A stretch of DNA of 64,000 nucleotides, taken from contig CAWCHI010000018.1 of NCBI GenBank assembly GCA_963795335.1, positions 62,001 to 126,000 on the forward strand. Direction: 5' to 3'. Made by a program: the position numbers and the translations under genes. A model generated the notes under the pieces. The model did no database searches. It worked only from the letters and a program-made list of their open reading frames with translations, and was not told the DNA's origin. This DNA is from Trebonia sp963795335 (GTDB lineage: Bacteria; Actinomycetota; Actinomycetes; Streptosporangiales; Streptosporangiaceae). Shown here piece by piece: positions 8,306-18,478 of the stretch (within the stretch, counting starts at the first letter, position 1; each line of letters starts with the position of its first letter).

Positions 8306-9589
8306 ATGCCCGCGATCATCCTGATCGGCGCCCAGTGGGGCGACGAAGGTAAGGGCAAGGCGACTGATCTGCTCGGCGACCGGGTTCAGTACGTCGTCAG
8401 GTACCAGGGCGGCAATAACGCCGGGCACACGGTGGTCATCGGCGAGGAGAAGTACGCGCTGCACGTGCTTCCGTCCGGGGTGCTCTCCCCCAGTGTCACC
8501 CCGGTCATCGGCAACGGTGTCGTGATCGACCCGAAGGTGCTGTTCGAGGAGATCGACGCGCTGGAGGCCCGCGGCGTGAGCTGCGACCGCCTGCTCGTCA
8601 GCGCCAGCGCGCACCTGGTCATGCCCTACCACCGCACGGTCGACAAGGTCAGTGAGCGGTTCCTGGGCAAGGCCAAGATCGGCACCACCGGGCGCGGCAT
8701 CGGCCCGACCTACGGCGACAAGATCGCCCGGGTCGGCATCCGGGTCCAGGACCTGTCCGACCCCGGCATCCTGCGGCAGAAGCTCGACCTCGCCCTGCGG
8801 GAGAAGAACCAGCTGCTGACCAAGGTCTACAACCGCCGTGCGGTCGACCCGGGGCAGATCGCCGACGAGTACCTCACGTACGGTGAACGGCTCCGCCCCT
8901 ACGTGGCCGATGTCGGCCTGGTGCTGGGCAACGCGCTCGATGCGGGCGCGACCGTGCTGCTTGAGGGCGCCCAGGGATCGCTGCTCGACATCGATCACGG
9001 CACCTATCCGTTCGTCACCTCGTCCAACCCGACCGCCGGGGGCGCCTGCGTCGGCTCGGGCATCGGGCCGACCCGGATCGACAAGGTGATCGGCATCGTC
9101 AAGGCGTACACCACCCGGGTGGGCTCCGGGCCGTTCCCGACCGAGCTGAACGACGAGGCCGGCGAGTACTTGCGCAAGGCGGGCGGCGAGTACGGGGTGA
9201 CTACTGGGCGGGCCCGGCGCTGCGGCTGGTTCGACGCCGTGATCGCCCGCTACGCGACCCGGGTGAACGGCGTCACCGACTTCTTCGTGACCAAGCTGGA
9301 CGTGCTCTCCTCGCTCGACAAGGTGCCGGTCTGCGTCGCTTACGAGGTCGACGGCAAGCGCTACGACGAGATCCCGATGACCCAGACCGAGTTCCACCAC
9401 GCCCGCCCGGTCTACGAGTACCTGGACGGCTGGTGGGAGGACATCTCCGAGGCGAAATCGTTCGACGACCTGCCCAAGGCGGCCCGCGACTACGTCCGGA
9501 CCATTGAGGAGCTGTCGGGCGCGCCGGTCAGCGCGGTCGGCGTCGGCCCCCGCCGCGACCAGACCCTGCAGCTGCGGCCGCTGCTGTAA
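8306..9589 (+). CDS. purA: Adenylosuccinate synthetase
   Basis: Joins IMP and aspartate with GTP to form adenylosuccinate, the first committed step to AMP. The protein has 427 residues. The P-loop GDEGKGK (residues 12-18) and GNNAGHTVV are present, as are the IMP-binding TTGRGIGPTY region, EGAQGSLLDIDHGTYPFVTS (the signature segment) and the C-terminal VGVGPRRDQT. ATG 8306 gives the canonical MPAIILIGAQWGDEG N-terminus and has an AAGAGG-like site just upstream. purD and purB follow on the same strand; purB makes AMP from this product. Confidence 0.97.
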   Translation: MPAIILIGAQWGDEGKGKATDLLGDRVQYVVRYQGGNNAGHTVVIGEEKYALHVLPSGVLSPSVTPVIGNGVVIDPKVLFEEIDALEARGVSCDRLLVSASAHLVMPYHRTVDKVSERFLGKAKIGTTGRGIGPTYGDKIARVGIRVQDLSDPGILRQKLDLALREKNQLLTKVYNRRAVDPGQIADEYLTYGERLRPYVADVGLVLGNALDAGATVLLEGAQGSLLDIDHGTYPFVTSSNPTAGGACVGSGIGPTRIDKVIGIVKAYTTRVGSGPFPTELNDEAGEYLRKAGGEYGVTTGRARRCGWFDAVIARYATRVNGVTDFFVTKLDVLSSLDKVPVCVAYEVDGKRYDEIPMTQTEFHHARPVYEYLDGWWEDISEAKSFDDLPKAARDYVRTIEELSGAPVSAVGVGPRRDQTLQLRPLL

Positions 9590-9689
9590 CTTCCCAGGCC
9601 GGCTCCGGTGCGACGGCCGGCCACCGTACCGGGGGCGCGACAGCGGGCCCGCGGCGCGGGACGGTCACCGCCGGGTAGGCTCCGGGAGC

Positions 9690-10931
<1,242 letters not shown>

Positions 10932-10967
10932 CCGGCTACCCCGTGCTTCCACGGGGCGGTAAGCCGG
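10932..10967 (+). terminator. Hairpin after purD
   Basis: A 7-bp GC stem (10939-10945 with 10950-10956) is closed by a CTTC tetraloop, and an outer 6-bp stem (10932-10937 with 10962-10967) can extend it. It starts directly after the purD stop. It may reduce rather than block read-through into purB, which begins 24 bp later. Confidence 0.5.
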
Positions 10968-10990
10968 GCCGGGCGCGCTACCGTTAAAGC

Positions 10991-12298
10991 ATGATCGACA
11001 GGTACACGCTCCCGGAGATGGGCCGGGTCTGGTCAGAGGCCCACAAGTACGAGCTCTGGTGCCAGGTGGAGACCCTGGTACTCGAGGCGCACGCGCGGGC
11101 GGGAACGGTGCCTGCCGAAGCGGTCGGGCCGGTCCGGGCCGCGCCCCCGCCGACCCCTGAGGCAGTCGCCGAGATCGAGGCGGTGACCGAGCACGACGTG
11201 ATCGCCTTCCTCACCGCCTGGGCCGACAACACCGAGCCGCGGTCCGCCGCCGCCTACGTGCACTACGGGATGACCTCATCCGACCTGCTCGACACGGCGC
11301 TGGCGCTGCAGCTGACCGAGGCGACCGACATCATCCTGGCCAAAGCCACCCGGCTGGTGGCGGTGCTGCGCGACCACGGGCTGGCGCACCGGGGCACGCT
11401 GCGGACCGGCCGGACCCACGGCATCCACGCCGAGCCCGACGTGTGGGGGCACCGGGTGGCCGACTTCGCCTTCGCCGCCGCCCGGTCACGGGACCGGGTG
11501 CGGCGGGCCCGCGAGGCGGTGGCCGTGGGCACGCTGTCCGGACCAGTCGGCAGCTACTCCAACATCGACCCGGCGGTCGAGGCGGAGGTGATGCCCGCGC
11601 TCGGGCTGCGCGCGGCCGACGTCGCGACCCAGGTCGTGATGCGGGACGGCATCGCCGAGTGGGTGTCCGCCCTGGCCGTCCTGGCCACGGTCTGCGAGGC
11701 GATCGCGCTGGAGGTCAGGCACGGGCAGCGGACGGAGGTGCGCGAGCTGGCGGAGCCGTTCCGGACCGGGCAGAAGGGCTCGTCGGCGATGCCGCACAAG
11801 AAGAACCCGATCCGCTCCGAGCGCATCGCCGGGCTGGCCCGCGTGGTCCGGGCTTACGTAACGCCGGTGACTGAGGGCATCCCGCTGTGGCACGAGCGAG
11901 ATATCTCGCACTCCAGCGTGGAGCGGATCGCGCTGCCGGACGCCGCCATCGCGACCGACTACTTGCTGCACCTCACCACCGGCCTGGTCGACGGCCTCGT
12001 GGTGGACGAGGCCCGGATGCGGGCCAACATGGACATCACGCACGGACTGCTGTACTCCTCGTCCGTCTTGCTTGAGCTGGTTTCGAGCGGGCTGTCCCGC
12101 GAGGATGCGTATGCCCTGGTTCAGGCGGCCGCGATGGAAACCTGGGACACTCGCACGCCGTTCCGTGAATCTCTCGTCACTCAGGGTAAGAAAAGAAGCA
12201 TGGTACTCGACGAGGCGGCGCTTGACCGCGCGTTCCGGGCGGAGAGTTACGTGTCACGGCTAGGACCCGTATTCGACCGCCTCGCGAGTCTCTCCTGA
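10991..12298 (+). CDS. purB: Adenylosuccinate lyase
   Basis: Fumarase/aspartase-superfamily lyase that acts twice in purine synthesis, on SAICAR and on adenylosuccinate, releasing fumarate. The protein has 435 residues. The superfamily signature SSAMPHKKNPIRSERI falls near residues 263-278, the MTSSDLLDTA and GRTHGIHAEP segments carry catalytic residues, and the C-terminus is the helical lyase domain. ATG 10991 is the first start after the purD hairpin. No purC follows, so that gene must lie elsewhere. Confidence 0.96.
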   Translation: MIDRYTLPEMGRVWSEAHKYELWCQVETLVLEAHARAGTVPAEAVGPVRAAPPPTPEAVAEIEAVTEHDVIAFLTAWADNTEPRSAAAYVHYGMTSSDLLDTALALQLTEATDIILAKATRLVAVLRDHGLAHRGTLRTGRTHGIHAEPDVWGHRVADFAFAAARSRDRVRRAREAVAVGTLSGPVGSYSNIDPAVEAEVMPALGLRAADVATQVVMRDGIAEWVSALAVLATVCEAIALEVRHGQRTEVRELAEPFRTGQKGSSAMPHKKNPIRSERIAGLARVVRAYVTPVTEGIPLWHERDISHSSVERIALPDAAIATDYLLHLTTGLVDGLVVDEARMRANMDITHGLLYSSSVLLELVSSGLSREDAYALVQAAAMETWDTRTPFRESLVTQGKKRSMVLDEAALDRAFRAESYVSRLGPVFDRLASLS

Positions 12299-12398
12299 AC
12301 ACCCCGATCCGGTGGCATACTGGACACGGCGTTCGCCCGGGCGTGCTCACTGAGCCCGCTGTTCTCGAAATCTCCCCTCGGACAGGAGCTGCATCCAC

Positions 12399-13694
12399 AT
12401 GACCAAGGGCACCGAGATCCGCTACCGCGTGCGCGGCGGCGCGCCCCTAGGGGGCACGGTCTTCGTTCAAGGCGCCAAGAACGCCGCCTTGAAGATGATC
12501 GCCGCTTCGCTGCTGGCGGACAAGGGCCGGACCGTACTGCGGAACGTCCCGCCGATTGAGGACGTGCGCCGCGCGGTCGAACTCGCCCAGGCGATCGGCG
12601 CCCGGGTTGAGTTTCACGAGGCTGAGCGCACCCTGGTGGTGGACGCATCGACGCTGACGTCACCCGTGCTCCCGGCCGAGATCGCCCGCCGCTTCCGCGG
12701 CTCGGTGCTGTTTGTCCCCGCGCTGCTGCACCGCTTCGGCGAGGCGGTGATCGAGGGCATCGGCGGCTGCAACCTAGGCAGCCGGAACCTCGACTTCCAC
12801 TACCGCGGCTTCGCCCGGCTGGGCGCGACGGTGGACGAGGGCGAGGCGGTCATCCGCATCACCGCCCATGACGGTCTCAGCGGGTCGCGGCTGTACCTGG
12901 ACACGCCATCCCACACCGGCACCGAGAACCTGATGATGGCGGCGTCGATGGCGCCGGGCACGACGATCATCGACAACACCGCCCAGGAGCCCGAGGTCCT
13001 GGACATGATCGCGTTCCTGTCCAAGATGGGGGCGGAGATCAGCGGCGGCGGCACCGGGTTCATCACCGTGCACGGCGTCTCCGAGCTGACGGCGGTCGAG
13101 CACACCGTGATGGCCGACCGGATCGACGCAGGCGTGTTCGCGATGGCCGCGGCCGCCGCCGGCGGTGAGATCAATCTGGTCGGGGCGAACCTGGACCACC
13201 TCGGTGTGGTCCGCTGGAAGCTTGAGCAGATGGGCGTCGAGTTCTCCACCAACGGGGCCGTCCTGCAGGTCCGCCGGGAGAAGCCGCTGCGCCCGATCAA
13301 CGTGATCACCAGCCCGTTCCCCGGCTTCGCGACCGACCTGCAGTCGCCCATCATGTCGCTGGCGACGATGGCGGACGGCGCGAGCTACATCCGCGAGACG
13401 ATCTTCGACGGCCGCTACTCGCTGGTGCCCGAGCTGAACAAGATGGGGGCCAAGATCGAAATCGACAACAACGTCGCCATCGTGCACGGGCCGACCGACC
13501 TGCACGGGACCGACGTGGTGGCGCACGACCTGCGCGGCGGGGCCGCCCTCATCCTGGCCGGCCTGGCGGCCGAGGGCGAGACCGTGATTTCCAACGGCTA
13601 CTACATCGACCGCGGGCACGCCGCCATCGACGAGCGGCTGCGCGCGCTCGGGGCCGACGTGTGGGCCGAGGAGTACGAGGTAGACCTCGACTAA
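12399..13694 (+). CDS. murA: UDP-N-acetylglucosamine 1-carboxyvinyltransferase
   Basis: Transfers enolpyruvate from PEP to UDP-GlcNAc, the first committed step of peptidoglycan precursor synthesis. The protein has 431 residues with the inside-out alpha/beta barrel pattern. Key residues are retained: Lys27-Asn28 in GAKNAAL, catalytic Cys124 in GGCNLGSRN, Asp in PGFATDLQ and Arg in DLRGGAALI. The sequence is somewhat divergent from textbook MurA, and actinomycetes often have two copies, so this may be a paralogue. It has its own upstream region (about 100 bp) and ends at a strong hairpin. Confidence 0.92.
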   Translation: MTKGTEIRYRVRGGAPLGGTVFVQGAKNAALKMIAASLLADKGRTVLRNVPPIEDVRRAVELAQAIGARVEFHEAERTLVVDASTLTSPVLPAEIARRFRGSVLFVPALLHRFGEAVIEGIGGCNLGSRNLDFHYRGFARLGATVDEGEAVIRITAHDGLSGSRLYLDTPSHTGTENLMMAASMAPGTTIIDNTAQEPEVLDMIAFLSKMGAEISGGGTGFITVHGVSELTAVEHTVMADRIDAGVFAMAAAAAGGEINLVGANLDHLGVVRWKLEQMGVEFSTNGAVLQVRREKPLRPINVITSPFPGFATDLQSPIMSLATMADGASYIRETIFDGRYSLVPELNKMGAKIEIDNNVAIVHGPTDLHGTDVVAHDLRGGAALILAGLAAEGETVISNGYYIDRGHAAIDERLRALGADVWAEEYEVDLD

Positions 13695-13718
13695 GCGTTC
13701 GCCGGGCCGCAGAGCCGC

Positions 13719-13747
13719 TGTCCCCCGTGGCGAGGCCACGGGGGACA
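13719..13747. terminator. 13-bp perfect hairpin between murA and hisC
   Basis: Arms 13719-13731 and 13735-13747 are perfect reverse complements with a 3-base loop. The genes on either side converge, so it probably terminates both transcripts. Confidence 0.85.
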
Positions 13748-13764
13748 ACTGGTTTCCGGGCTAG

Positions 13765-14847
13765 CTAGCTGCGGTGCGGGAACGCGTGCGCGGCCGCCAG
13801 GAAGGTGTCGTTCGCTGCCCGGGTGCCGATCGAGATCCGGGTGCCGTCCGGCGCGTAAGGCCGGACGGCAACGCCGGCCTGGTTGCACGCATCGGCGAAC
13901 TCTCCGGTCTGCTCGCCGGTGCGGAGCCAGACGAAGTTGGCCTGCGTGTCTGGCACCGTCCAGCCGTCCTCGCGTAGCTCGGCCACGACCCGGTCGCGCT
14001 CCCCCACGACGGTCTCGACTCGTTCCAGCAGTTCCTGCTGGGCGTCGAGGGACGCGATCGCGGCCGCCTGGGCGAGCGCGTTCACCGCGAACGGCAGCTG
14101 GGTCGCCCGCACCATCCCGGCCACCTGCGGGTGGCCGACCAGGAAGCCCACTCGCAGCCCGGCCAGGCCGTAGGCCTTGGAGAAGGTGCGCAGCACGGCT
14201 ACGTTGGGGCGGTCCGCGTAGTACTGGAGCCCATCCGGGATCTGCGGGTCGCGGATGTATTCGTGGTACGCCTCGTCCAGCACGACAAGGCAGTCACCCG
14301 GTACGTGCCCGAGGAACTCGGTCAGCTCCCGCTCGCGGACCGCGGTGCCGGTCGGGTTGTTCGGGCTGCAGATCATGATCATCCGCGTCCGCGGGGTGAT
14401 CGCCTGTGCCATCGCCTCCAGGTCGTGGTGCTCGTCGGCCCGCAGCGGGACCGGGACCCCGGTGGCGCCCGACACGGCCGTCAGGATCGGGTAAGCCTCG
14501 AATGAACGCCACGGGAAGATGACCTCGTTGCCCGGGTCACTCACCGTCAGCAGCAGCTGCTGAAGAAGGCCGACCGAGCCGTTGCCGACGGCCACGTGCT
14601 CGGCCGGGACGCCGAACCGCTCGGCGATGACCGCGGTCAGCGCGGCGGATCTGTGGTCGGGGTAACGGTTCGCCTCGCCCGCGGCCTCGGCGAGCACCTT
14701 GAGTACCGAGGGCAGCGGCCCGTGGGGCGACTCGTTGGAGGAGAGCTTGTGCGCCTCCAGGCCGGCCGGGGCGACCGGCTCCTTGCCGGGCCGGTAGGCG
14801 GCGACTGTGTCGAGTACCGGACGGAACCGGGGCGTGAGGTCACTCAT
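13765..14847 (-). CDS. hisC: Histidinol-phosphate aminotransferase
   Basis: PLP enzyme of aminotransferase class II that transaminates imidazole acetol phosphate to histidinol phosphate in histidine synthesis; some homologues also act on aromatic amino acids. The protein has 360 residues. Motifs seen are SSNESPHGPLP (37-47), SPNNPTGTAV (161-170), LDEAYHEY (190-197) and TFSKAYGLAGLRVGF with PLP-binding Lys224. It stands apart from other his genes and converges with murA, which fits a stand-alone HisC or aromatic aminotransferase role. Confidence 0.9.
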   Translation of the reverse strand: MSDLTPRFRPVLDTVAAYRPGKEPVAPAGLEAHKLSSNESPHGPLPSVLKVLAEAAGEANRYPDHRSAALTAVIAERFGVPAEHVAVGNGSVGLLQQLLLTVSDPGNEVIFPWRSFEAYPILTAVSGATGVPVPLRADEHHDLEAMAQAITPRTRMIMICSPNNPTGTAVRERELTEFLGHVPGDCLVVLDEAYHEYIRDPQIPDGLQYYADRPNVAVLRTFSKAYGLAGLRVGFLVGHPQVAGMVRATQLPFAVNALAQAAAIASLDAQQELLERVETVVGERDRVVAELREDGWTVPDTQANFVWLRTGEQTGEFADACNQAGVAVRPYAPDGTRISIGTRAANDTFLAAAHAFPHRS

Positions 14848-14857
14848 GCCCTACAGA

Positions 14858-15559
14858 TTAAGTCAGCGCCTTGGCGGCGTAGGCGTAAGCCTGCTGAGCC
14901 AGCTCCGAGGCCGCCTTCTCGGAGGCGTTGGGTCCGGTCACGGTCACCCGGCCGACGAAGCCCTTGCCGCGGTAGACAACCAGCCACTGGGTGTCGGCCT
15001 TGCTGGCGGCGGCCAGGCCAAGGGCCTTGGCCTGCAGGGCGATCCCGTTGAGGGACTCCTCCGTGACGGTGTACTTGACCGTCTTGCCGTCCGCCTTCGC
15101 CTGGTACGTCTTGCAGGTGGCGGGCAGCTTCCCGGTCAGCGCCGCCAGCGCGGGCTTGCTGGCCGACGCGACCAGCGTCTCCGTCACCGCGTTGCCGCTC
15201 ACCTTGAAGCTGACGGCAGCCGCCTGCGACCCCGACAGGCCGGACGGGTCGAAGCCCTGGACGGCCACGCCCGCGCAGGACCCCGGCGTCACCGAGCCGC
15301 CGGCGAAGACACCGGCCGCCGTCACCGGCAGCGCGGCGTACCTGGCGGTGCTAGCGGGCCCGGACGCGTCGACGCCGTTGACCTTCGTCAGCAGCGCGCC
15401 GCGCAGGTCCGTTCCGGTGAACCCCCCGGTCAGGGCCTTGTCCGCCGAGGCGGAGGCCGTCGCCCCGGCCGAGTTCCCCCCACTGCACCCGGCCAGTCCG
15501 GCCATGGCAGCGGGCACAACCAGCCCCCACGCAGCAAGCCGCCAGCGACCGTGTCCCAT
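14858..15559 (-). CDS. Putative secreted lipoprotein
   Basis: A 233-residue protein with a lipoprotein signal peptide: basic start MGHGRWR, hydrophobic stretch and lipobox LAGC with Cys25 as the likely lipidated residue. The mature part is Ala/Thr/Ser-rich with three further cysteines. The exact family is not recognised; overall layout resembles small exported sensor-like lipoproteins of actinomycetes. I chose ATG 15559 because it puts the signal peptide at the N-terminus; a longer in-frame start exists. It lies 10 bp upstream of the hisC start on the same strand, so the two are probably co-transcribed. Confidence 0.8.
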   Translation of the reverse strand: MGHGRWRLAAWGLVVPAAMAGLAGCSGGNSAGATASASADKALTGGFTGTDLRGALLTKVNGVDASGPASTARYAALPVTAAGVFAGGSVTPGSCAGVAVQGFDPSGLSGSQAAAVSFKVSGNAVTETLVASASKPALAALTGKLPATCKTYQAKADGKTVKYTVTEESLNGIALQAKALGLAAASKADTQWLVVYRGKGFVGRVTVTGPNASEKAASELAQQAYAYAAKALT

Positions 15560-15675
15560 GTCAACCCCTAACGCCGCAGATTCTAGTCCCGTGTCCATCC
15601 GCGACCTTAGCGCCAACTCGCTCGCCAGTTCAACGATCAGTGACCAGCAGTTACTTGGAGTGATTGAACTGTGTC

Positions 15676-16113
15676 CTACGCTGGCGGGCGCTGACTCCGG
15701 CTGGCCGCCTGGCTGAGGGCCGCCCGCAACTGGTCCTGCTGGGGGACTGACAAGTCCGTCCGGATCAGCTCGATGTCCTGTCCCAGCCCCTGGAACGTCC
15801 CGGCGAGGGCGTCGAGGTTGGCGTCCGCGCTCAGCAGCACGATGACCGAGGTTCCGGGCGTCATGTCCCCCTTAGCCACCTCGATCATCGAGTTGTCGAT
15901 GACCGGTCGCCGGACCCGGCCCATCATCGCCGAAACCCCGCGGCCTTCGTCGGTGACGTGCTCTTGCGCGATGGGCTGGGCCGCCCACCGGGGCCAGCGG
16001 AGCACGGTGAGATCCTGGACCTCGATGAGGTCCTGGGCCGCCAGGCCCTTCAGCTTGACCACCGCGTCGTCGGCACCTTCGGTGCCCGTGAACCTCCACG
16101 CTGATGTCGGCAT
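15676..16113 (-). CDS. DUF1269-like protein without the membrane segment
   Basis: A 145-residue protein. The N-terminal half (DAVVKLKGLAAQDLIEVQDL) and the C-terminal half (MTPGTSVIVLLSADANLDAL) resemble the DUF1269 family, but the glycine-rich transmembrane region that usually separates them is replaced by a short polar link. The function is unknown. ATG 16113 is preceded by a strong GGAAGGAG ribosome binding site. It is divergent from the amidohydrolase gene. Confidence 0.65.
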   Translation of the reverse strand: MPTSAWRFTGTEGADDAVVKLKGLAAQDLIEVQDLTVLRWPRWAAQPIAQEHVTDEGRGVSAMMGRVRRPVIDNSMIEVAKGDMTPGTSVIVLLSADANLDALAGTFQGLGQDIELIRTDLSVPQQDQLRAALSQAASRSQRPPA

Positions 16114-16419
16114 CACCCGCTCCTTCCCCCGTGCGCTTGCAGACTTCCTGCTTATCCCCGGTGCCGGATGTTCCCGGGCCAGGCGCGGCGCACACCTCGG
16201 GCACGGCCAGCCGGGTGAAAACGATCGTGGTGGGGGCGCCGGGCAGGCCCACGGGCAGCAACGAAGAAGGGCCATCCGCACCAGCGGATGACCCTCACGT
16301 TCCGGGCCCCGAGTTTCAATTCCATCGACGAAAATGATGCGTGTTACGCTCCCGGAAGCGCCTCGCAGCGCAGTTGCATAAGTGAACGCCGGCTGCTCAC
16401 CAAACGAGAACGAGGATCC
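16114..16419. other. Intergenic region between divergent genes
   Basis: This stretch of 306 bases separates the DUF1269-like gene from the amidohydrolase gene. It must hold both promoters. Base composition drops from about 16,300 on. I see no gene, RNA or convincing operator. Confidence 0.5.
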
Positions 16420-17688
16420 ATGGCGGAAACTGTGGTGAACAAAATCGTTTTTACGGACGTCGCGGTGTTTGACGGGGTAAACGAGACACTTCTTGAGAAC
16501 GTCGACGTTCTGGTCGAGGGCAATGTCGTCAAGAAGATATCGGCGAAGTCGGTCACTCCGGCTGGGGCCACCGTGGTCAAGGGCACAGGTCGGACCTTGA
16601 TGCCAGGAATTGTCGAAGCACACACTCATCTGAGTATCGCTGCGGTGAGCGTGACTGGGATGCTGTCGAATTTGTCGTCATATGCCGCCATCCTCTCAGT
16701 CGTTCAGGCCGAACGTGCCCTGATGAACGGCGTCACGACGGTGCGCGACATGGGCGGCGAAGTCATCTCACTGAAGATGGCCGTGGACAGCGGTGTGATC
16801 CCTGGACCCCGCATCTATCCATCAGGCGCGATGATCACGCAGACAAGCGGGCACGGCGACTACCGGGCGCCGAACGAGCTCAGCCCAGAGCTCGGCGGAC
16901 CAGTGCCGTGGAGCGACCGTATTCGCTTCACCGCACTCGTCGACGGCGTTCCGCAGATGCTCGCGGCGGCCCGAGAGCAGTTGCGTCTGGGTGCCACACA
17001 GATCAAGGTCGCCATTGGCGGCGGCGTCGCTTCGCCCACGGATCCGATCGACGTGACGGAATTCACCACCGATGAGATTGCCGCGGCGGTGGCGGTGGCG
17101 GAGAACTGGGGTACCTATGTCGCTGTCCATGGCTATACGCCGCGAGCGGTCAACCAAGCGCTTGATGCAGGAGTAAAGTGCTTCGAACACGGCCAGCTGC
17201 TCGACGAGAAGACCTTGCGGCGCATTGCGGATGAGGGCGCGTGGCTGAGCTTTCAACCTTTCACCTGCGCACACGAAGACAACCTCAACGACGCCCAGAA
17301 CGCGAAGCAGGCCATCGTCGCCGCGGGGACCTCAAAGGTTTACGAGATGATCAAGTCGATGCCAGACCTCAAGGTGGCACATGGGACTGACACCTATCTG
17401 AACCCGCCCGACGGGGTCAAGAATGATGTCAAGCAGATGGACCGGTTGCTGGAGTGGTTCACACCTTTTGAAGTTCTCAAGATGGCAACCAGCAATGCGG
17501 GGGAACTGATGCGCCTCTGCGGGCCACGCAACCCCTATCCGCTCCAGCTCGGAGTGGTCAAAGAGGGAGCGTACGCGGATCTCCTTCTGGTCGATGGCAA
17601 CCCTCTGGAGGACATCACCAACGTCACCGATCGCGACCACCTGAAGATCATCATGAAAGATGGTGTCATCTGCAAGAACGCGCTGTGA
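16420..17688 (+). CDS. Metal-dependent amidohydrolase (imidazolonepropionase-like)
   Basis: A 422-residue amidohydrolase-superfamily enzyme. Metal-binding residues seen are His68 and His70 in EAHTH, a lysine near 194 in QIKVAIGGG that can be carbamylated, His near 237 in VAVHGYT, His near 258 in FEHGQ and Asp near 324 in HGTDTYL. The C-terminal ADLLLVDGNPLEDI segment completes the composite beta domain. The substrate is not predictable; relatives include dipeptidases and Xaa-Pro or organophosphate hydrolases. Base composition is visibly less GC-rich (near 60% by eye) than flanking genes, and the gene ends 164 bp from the 3' end of a tRNA-Ser gene, so horizontal acquisition is plausible. Confidence 0.85.
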   Translation: MAETVVNKIVFTDVAVFDGVNETLLENVDVLVEGNVVKKISAKSVTPAGATVVKGTGRTLMPGIVEAHTHLSIAAVSVTGMLSNLSSYAAILSVVQAERALMNGVTTVRDMGGEVISLKMAVDSGVIPGPRIYPSGAMITQTSGHGDYRAPNELSPELGGPVPWSDRIRFTALVDGVPQMLAAAREQLRLGATQIKVAIGGGVASPTDPIDVTEFTTDEIAAAVAVAENWGTYVAVHGYTPRAVNQALDAGVKCFEHGQLLDEKTLRRIADEGAWLSFQPFTCAHEDNLNDAQNAKQAIVAAGTSKVYEMIKSMPDLKVAHGTDTYLNPPDGVKNDVKQMDRLLEWFTPFEVLKMATSNAGELMRLCGPRNPYPLQLGVVKEGAYADLLLVDGNPLEDITNVTDRDHLKIIMKDGVICKNAL

Positions 17689-17852
17689 GCGGACCGCTGG
17701 TGCCAACGCCGTTCGGCGACTACCCAGTGAGGCGAGCACAGCCGCAATGTGCGGATGCGTCCCTGCGGCAGCGATGTGGCCCAGATAGGCCGACCGGCGC
17801 TGCGCGTCGTCGTTAGCAGCGGCTGGCTCTCGGGTTCTCGCTGGTCGGATGG

Positions 17853-17939
17853 CGGTGGAGGTGGGATTTGAACCCACGGAGAGGTTGCCCCCTCACACGC
17901 TTTCGAGGCGTGCGCGCTCGGCCACTACGCGACTCCACC
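17853..17939 (-). tRNA. tRNA-Ser (anticodon CGA)
   Basis: An 87-nt class II tRNA on the minus strand. The acceptor stem pairs GGTGGAG with CTCCACC, the anticodon loop reads CT-CGA-AA, the variable arm is long as expected for serine, and the T arm holds GGTTCAAATCC. The 3' CCA is not encoded. It reads UCG codons. Confidence 0.96.
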
Positions 17940-17984
17940 GCGGGTGATCCTACCTGACCTTGGGCCCAAACGACGACTCGGACG

Positions 17985-18464
17985 TTACCGCCGTTGAGAG
18001 AAGAAATCTCTCAGCAGGGCCCGGCACTCGTCCGCCAGCACGCCCCCGATCACTTCAGGTACCGGGGCGACGCGCTGGTCGCGGACCACGTCCCAGGTCG
18101 ACCCCACCGCGCCTGCGCGGAGGTCAGGCGCTCCGTACACCAGGCGGCCCAGCCGGGCCGCGGTTACCGCCCCGGCGCACATCGTGCATGGCTCGAGGGT
18201 GACCACCAAGGTCAGCTGGTCGAGGCGCCAGCCGCCCGCCCCGCGTGCGGCCGCCCTGATCGCTTCGAGCTCGGCGTGGGCGGTGGGGTCATGATCGGCC
18301 TCGCGCCGGTTGCGGCCGCGCGCGATGATTCCGCCGGAACCGTCCAGGATGACCGCCCCCACCGGCACGTCGCCGGTTGCAGTGGCCGCCTCGGCCTCGG
18401 CCAGGGCCGCCCTCATGGCGGGCTCGAACGAGGCCAGGTACCCGGTGACTGGTTCGTCAGGCAA
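17985..18464 (-). CDS. tadA: tRNA-specific adenosine deaminase TadA
   Basis: Deaminates adenosine 34 of tRNA-Arg(ACG) to inosine. The 159-residue protein has the cytidine-deaminase zinc site: His63 and Glu65 in HAELEA, and Cys93 and Cys96 in EPCTMC. It lies 14 bp downstream of the gene for its usual actinobacterial partner protein on the same strand, and next to a tRNA-Ser gene. Confidence 0.95.
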   Translation of the reverse strand: MPDEPVTGYLASFEPAMRAALAEAEAATATGDVPVGAVILDGSGGIIARGRNRREADHDPTAHAELEAIRAAARGAGGWRLDQLTLVVTLEPCTMCAGAVTAARLGRLVYGAPDLRAGAVGSTWDVVRDQRVAPVPEVIGGVLADECRALLRDFFSQRR

Positions 18465-18478
18465 CGCGCCCCGGACCG

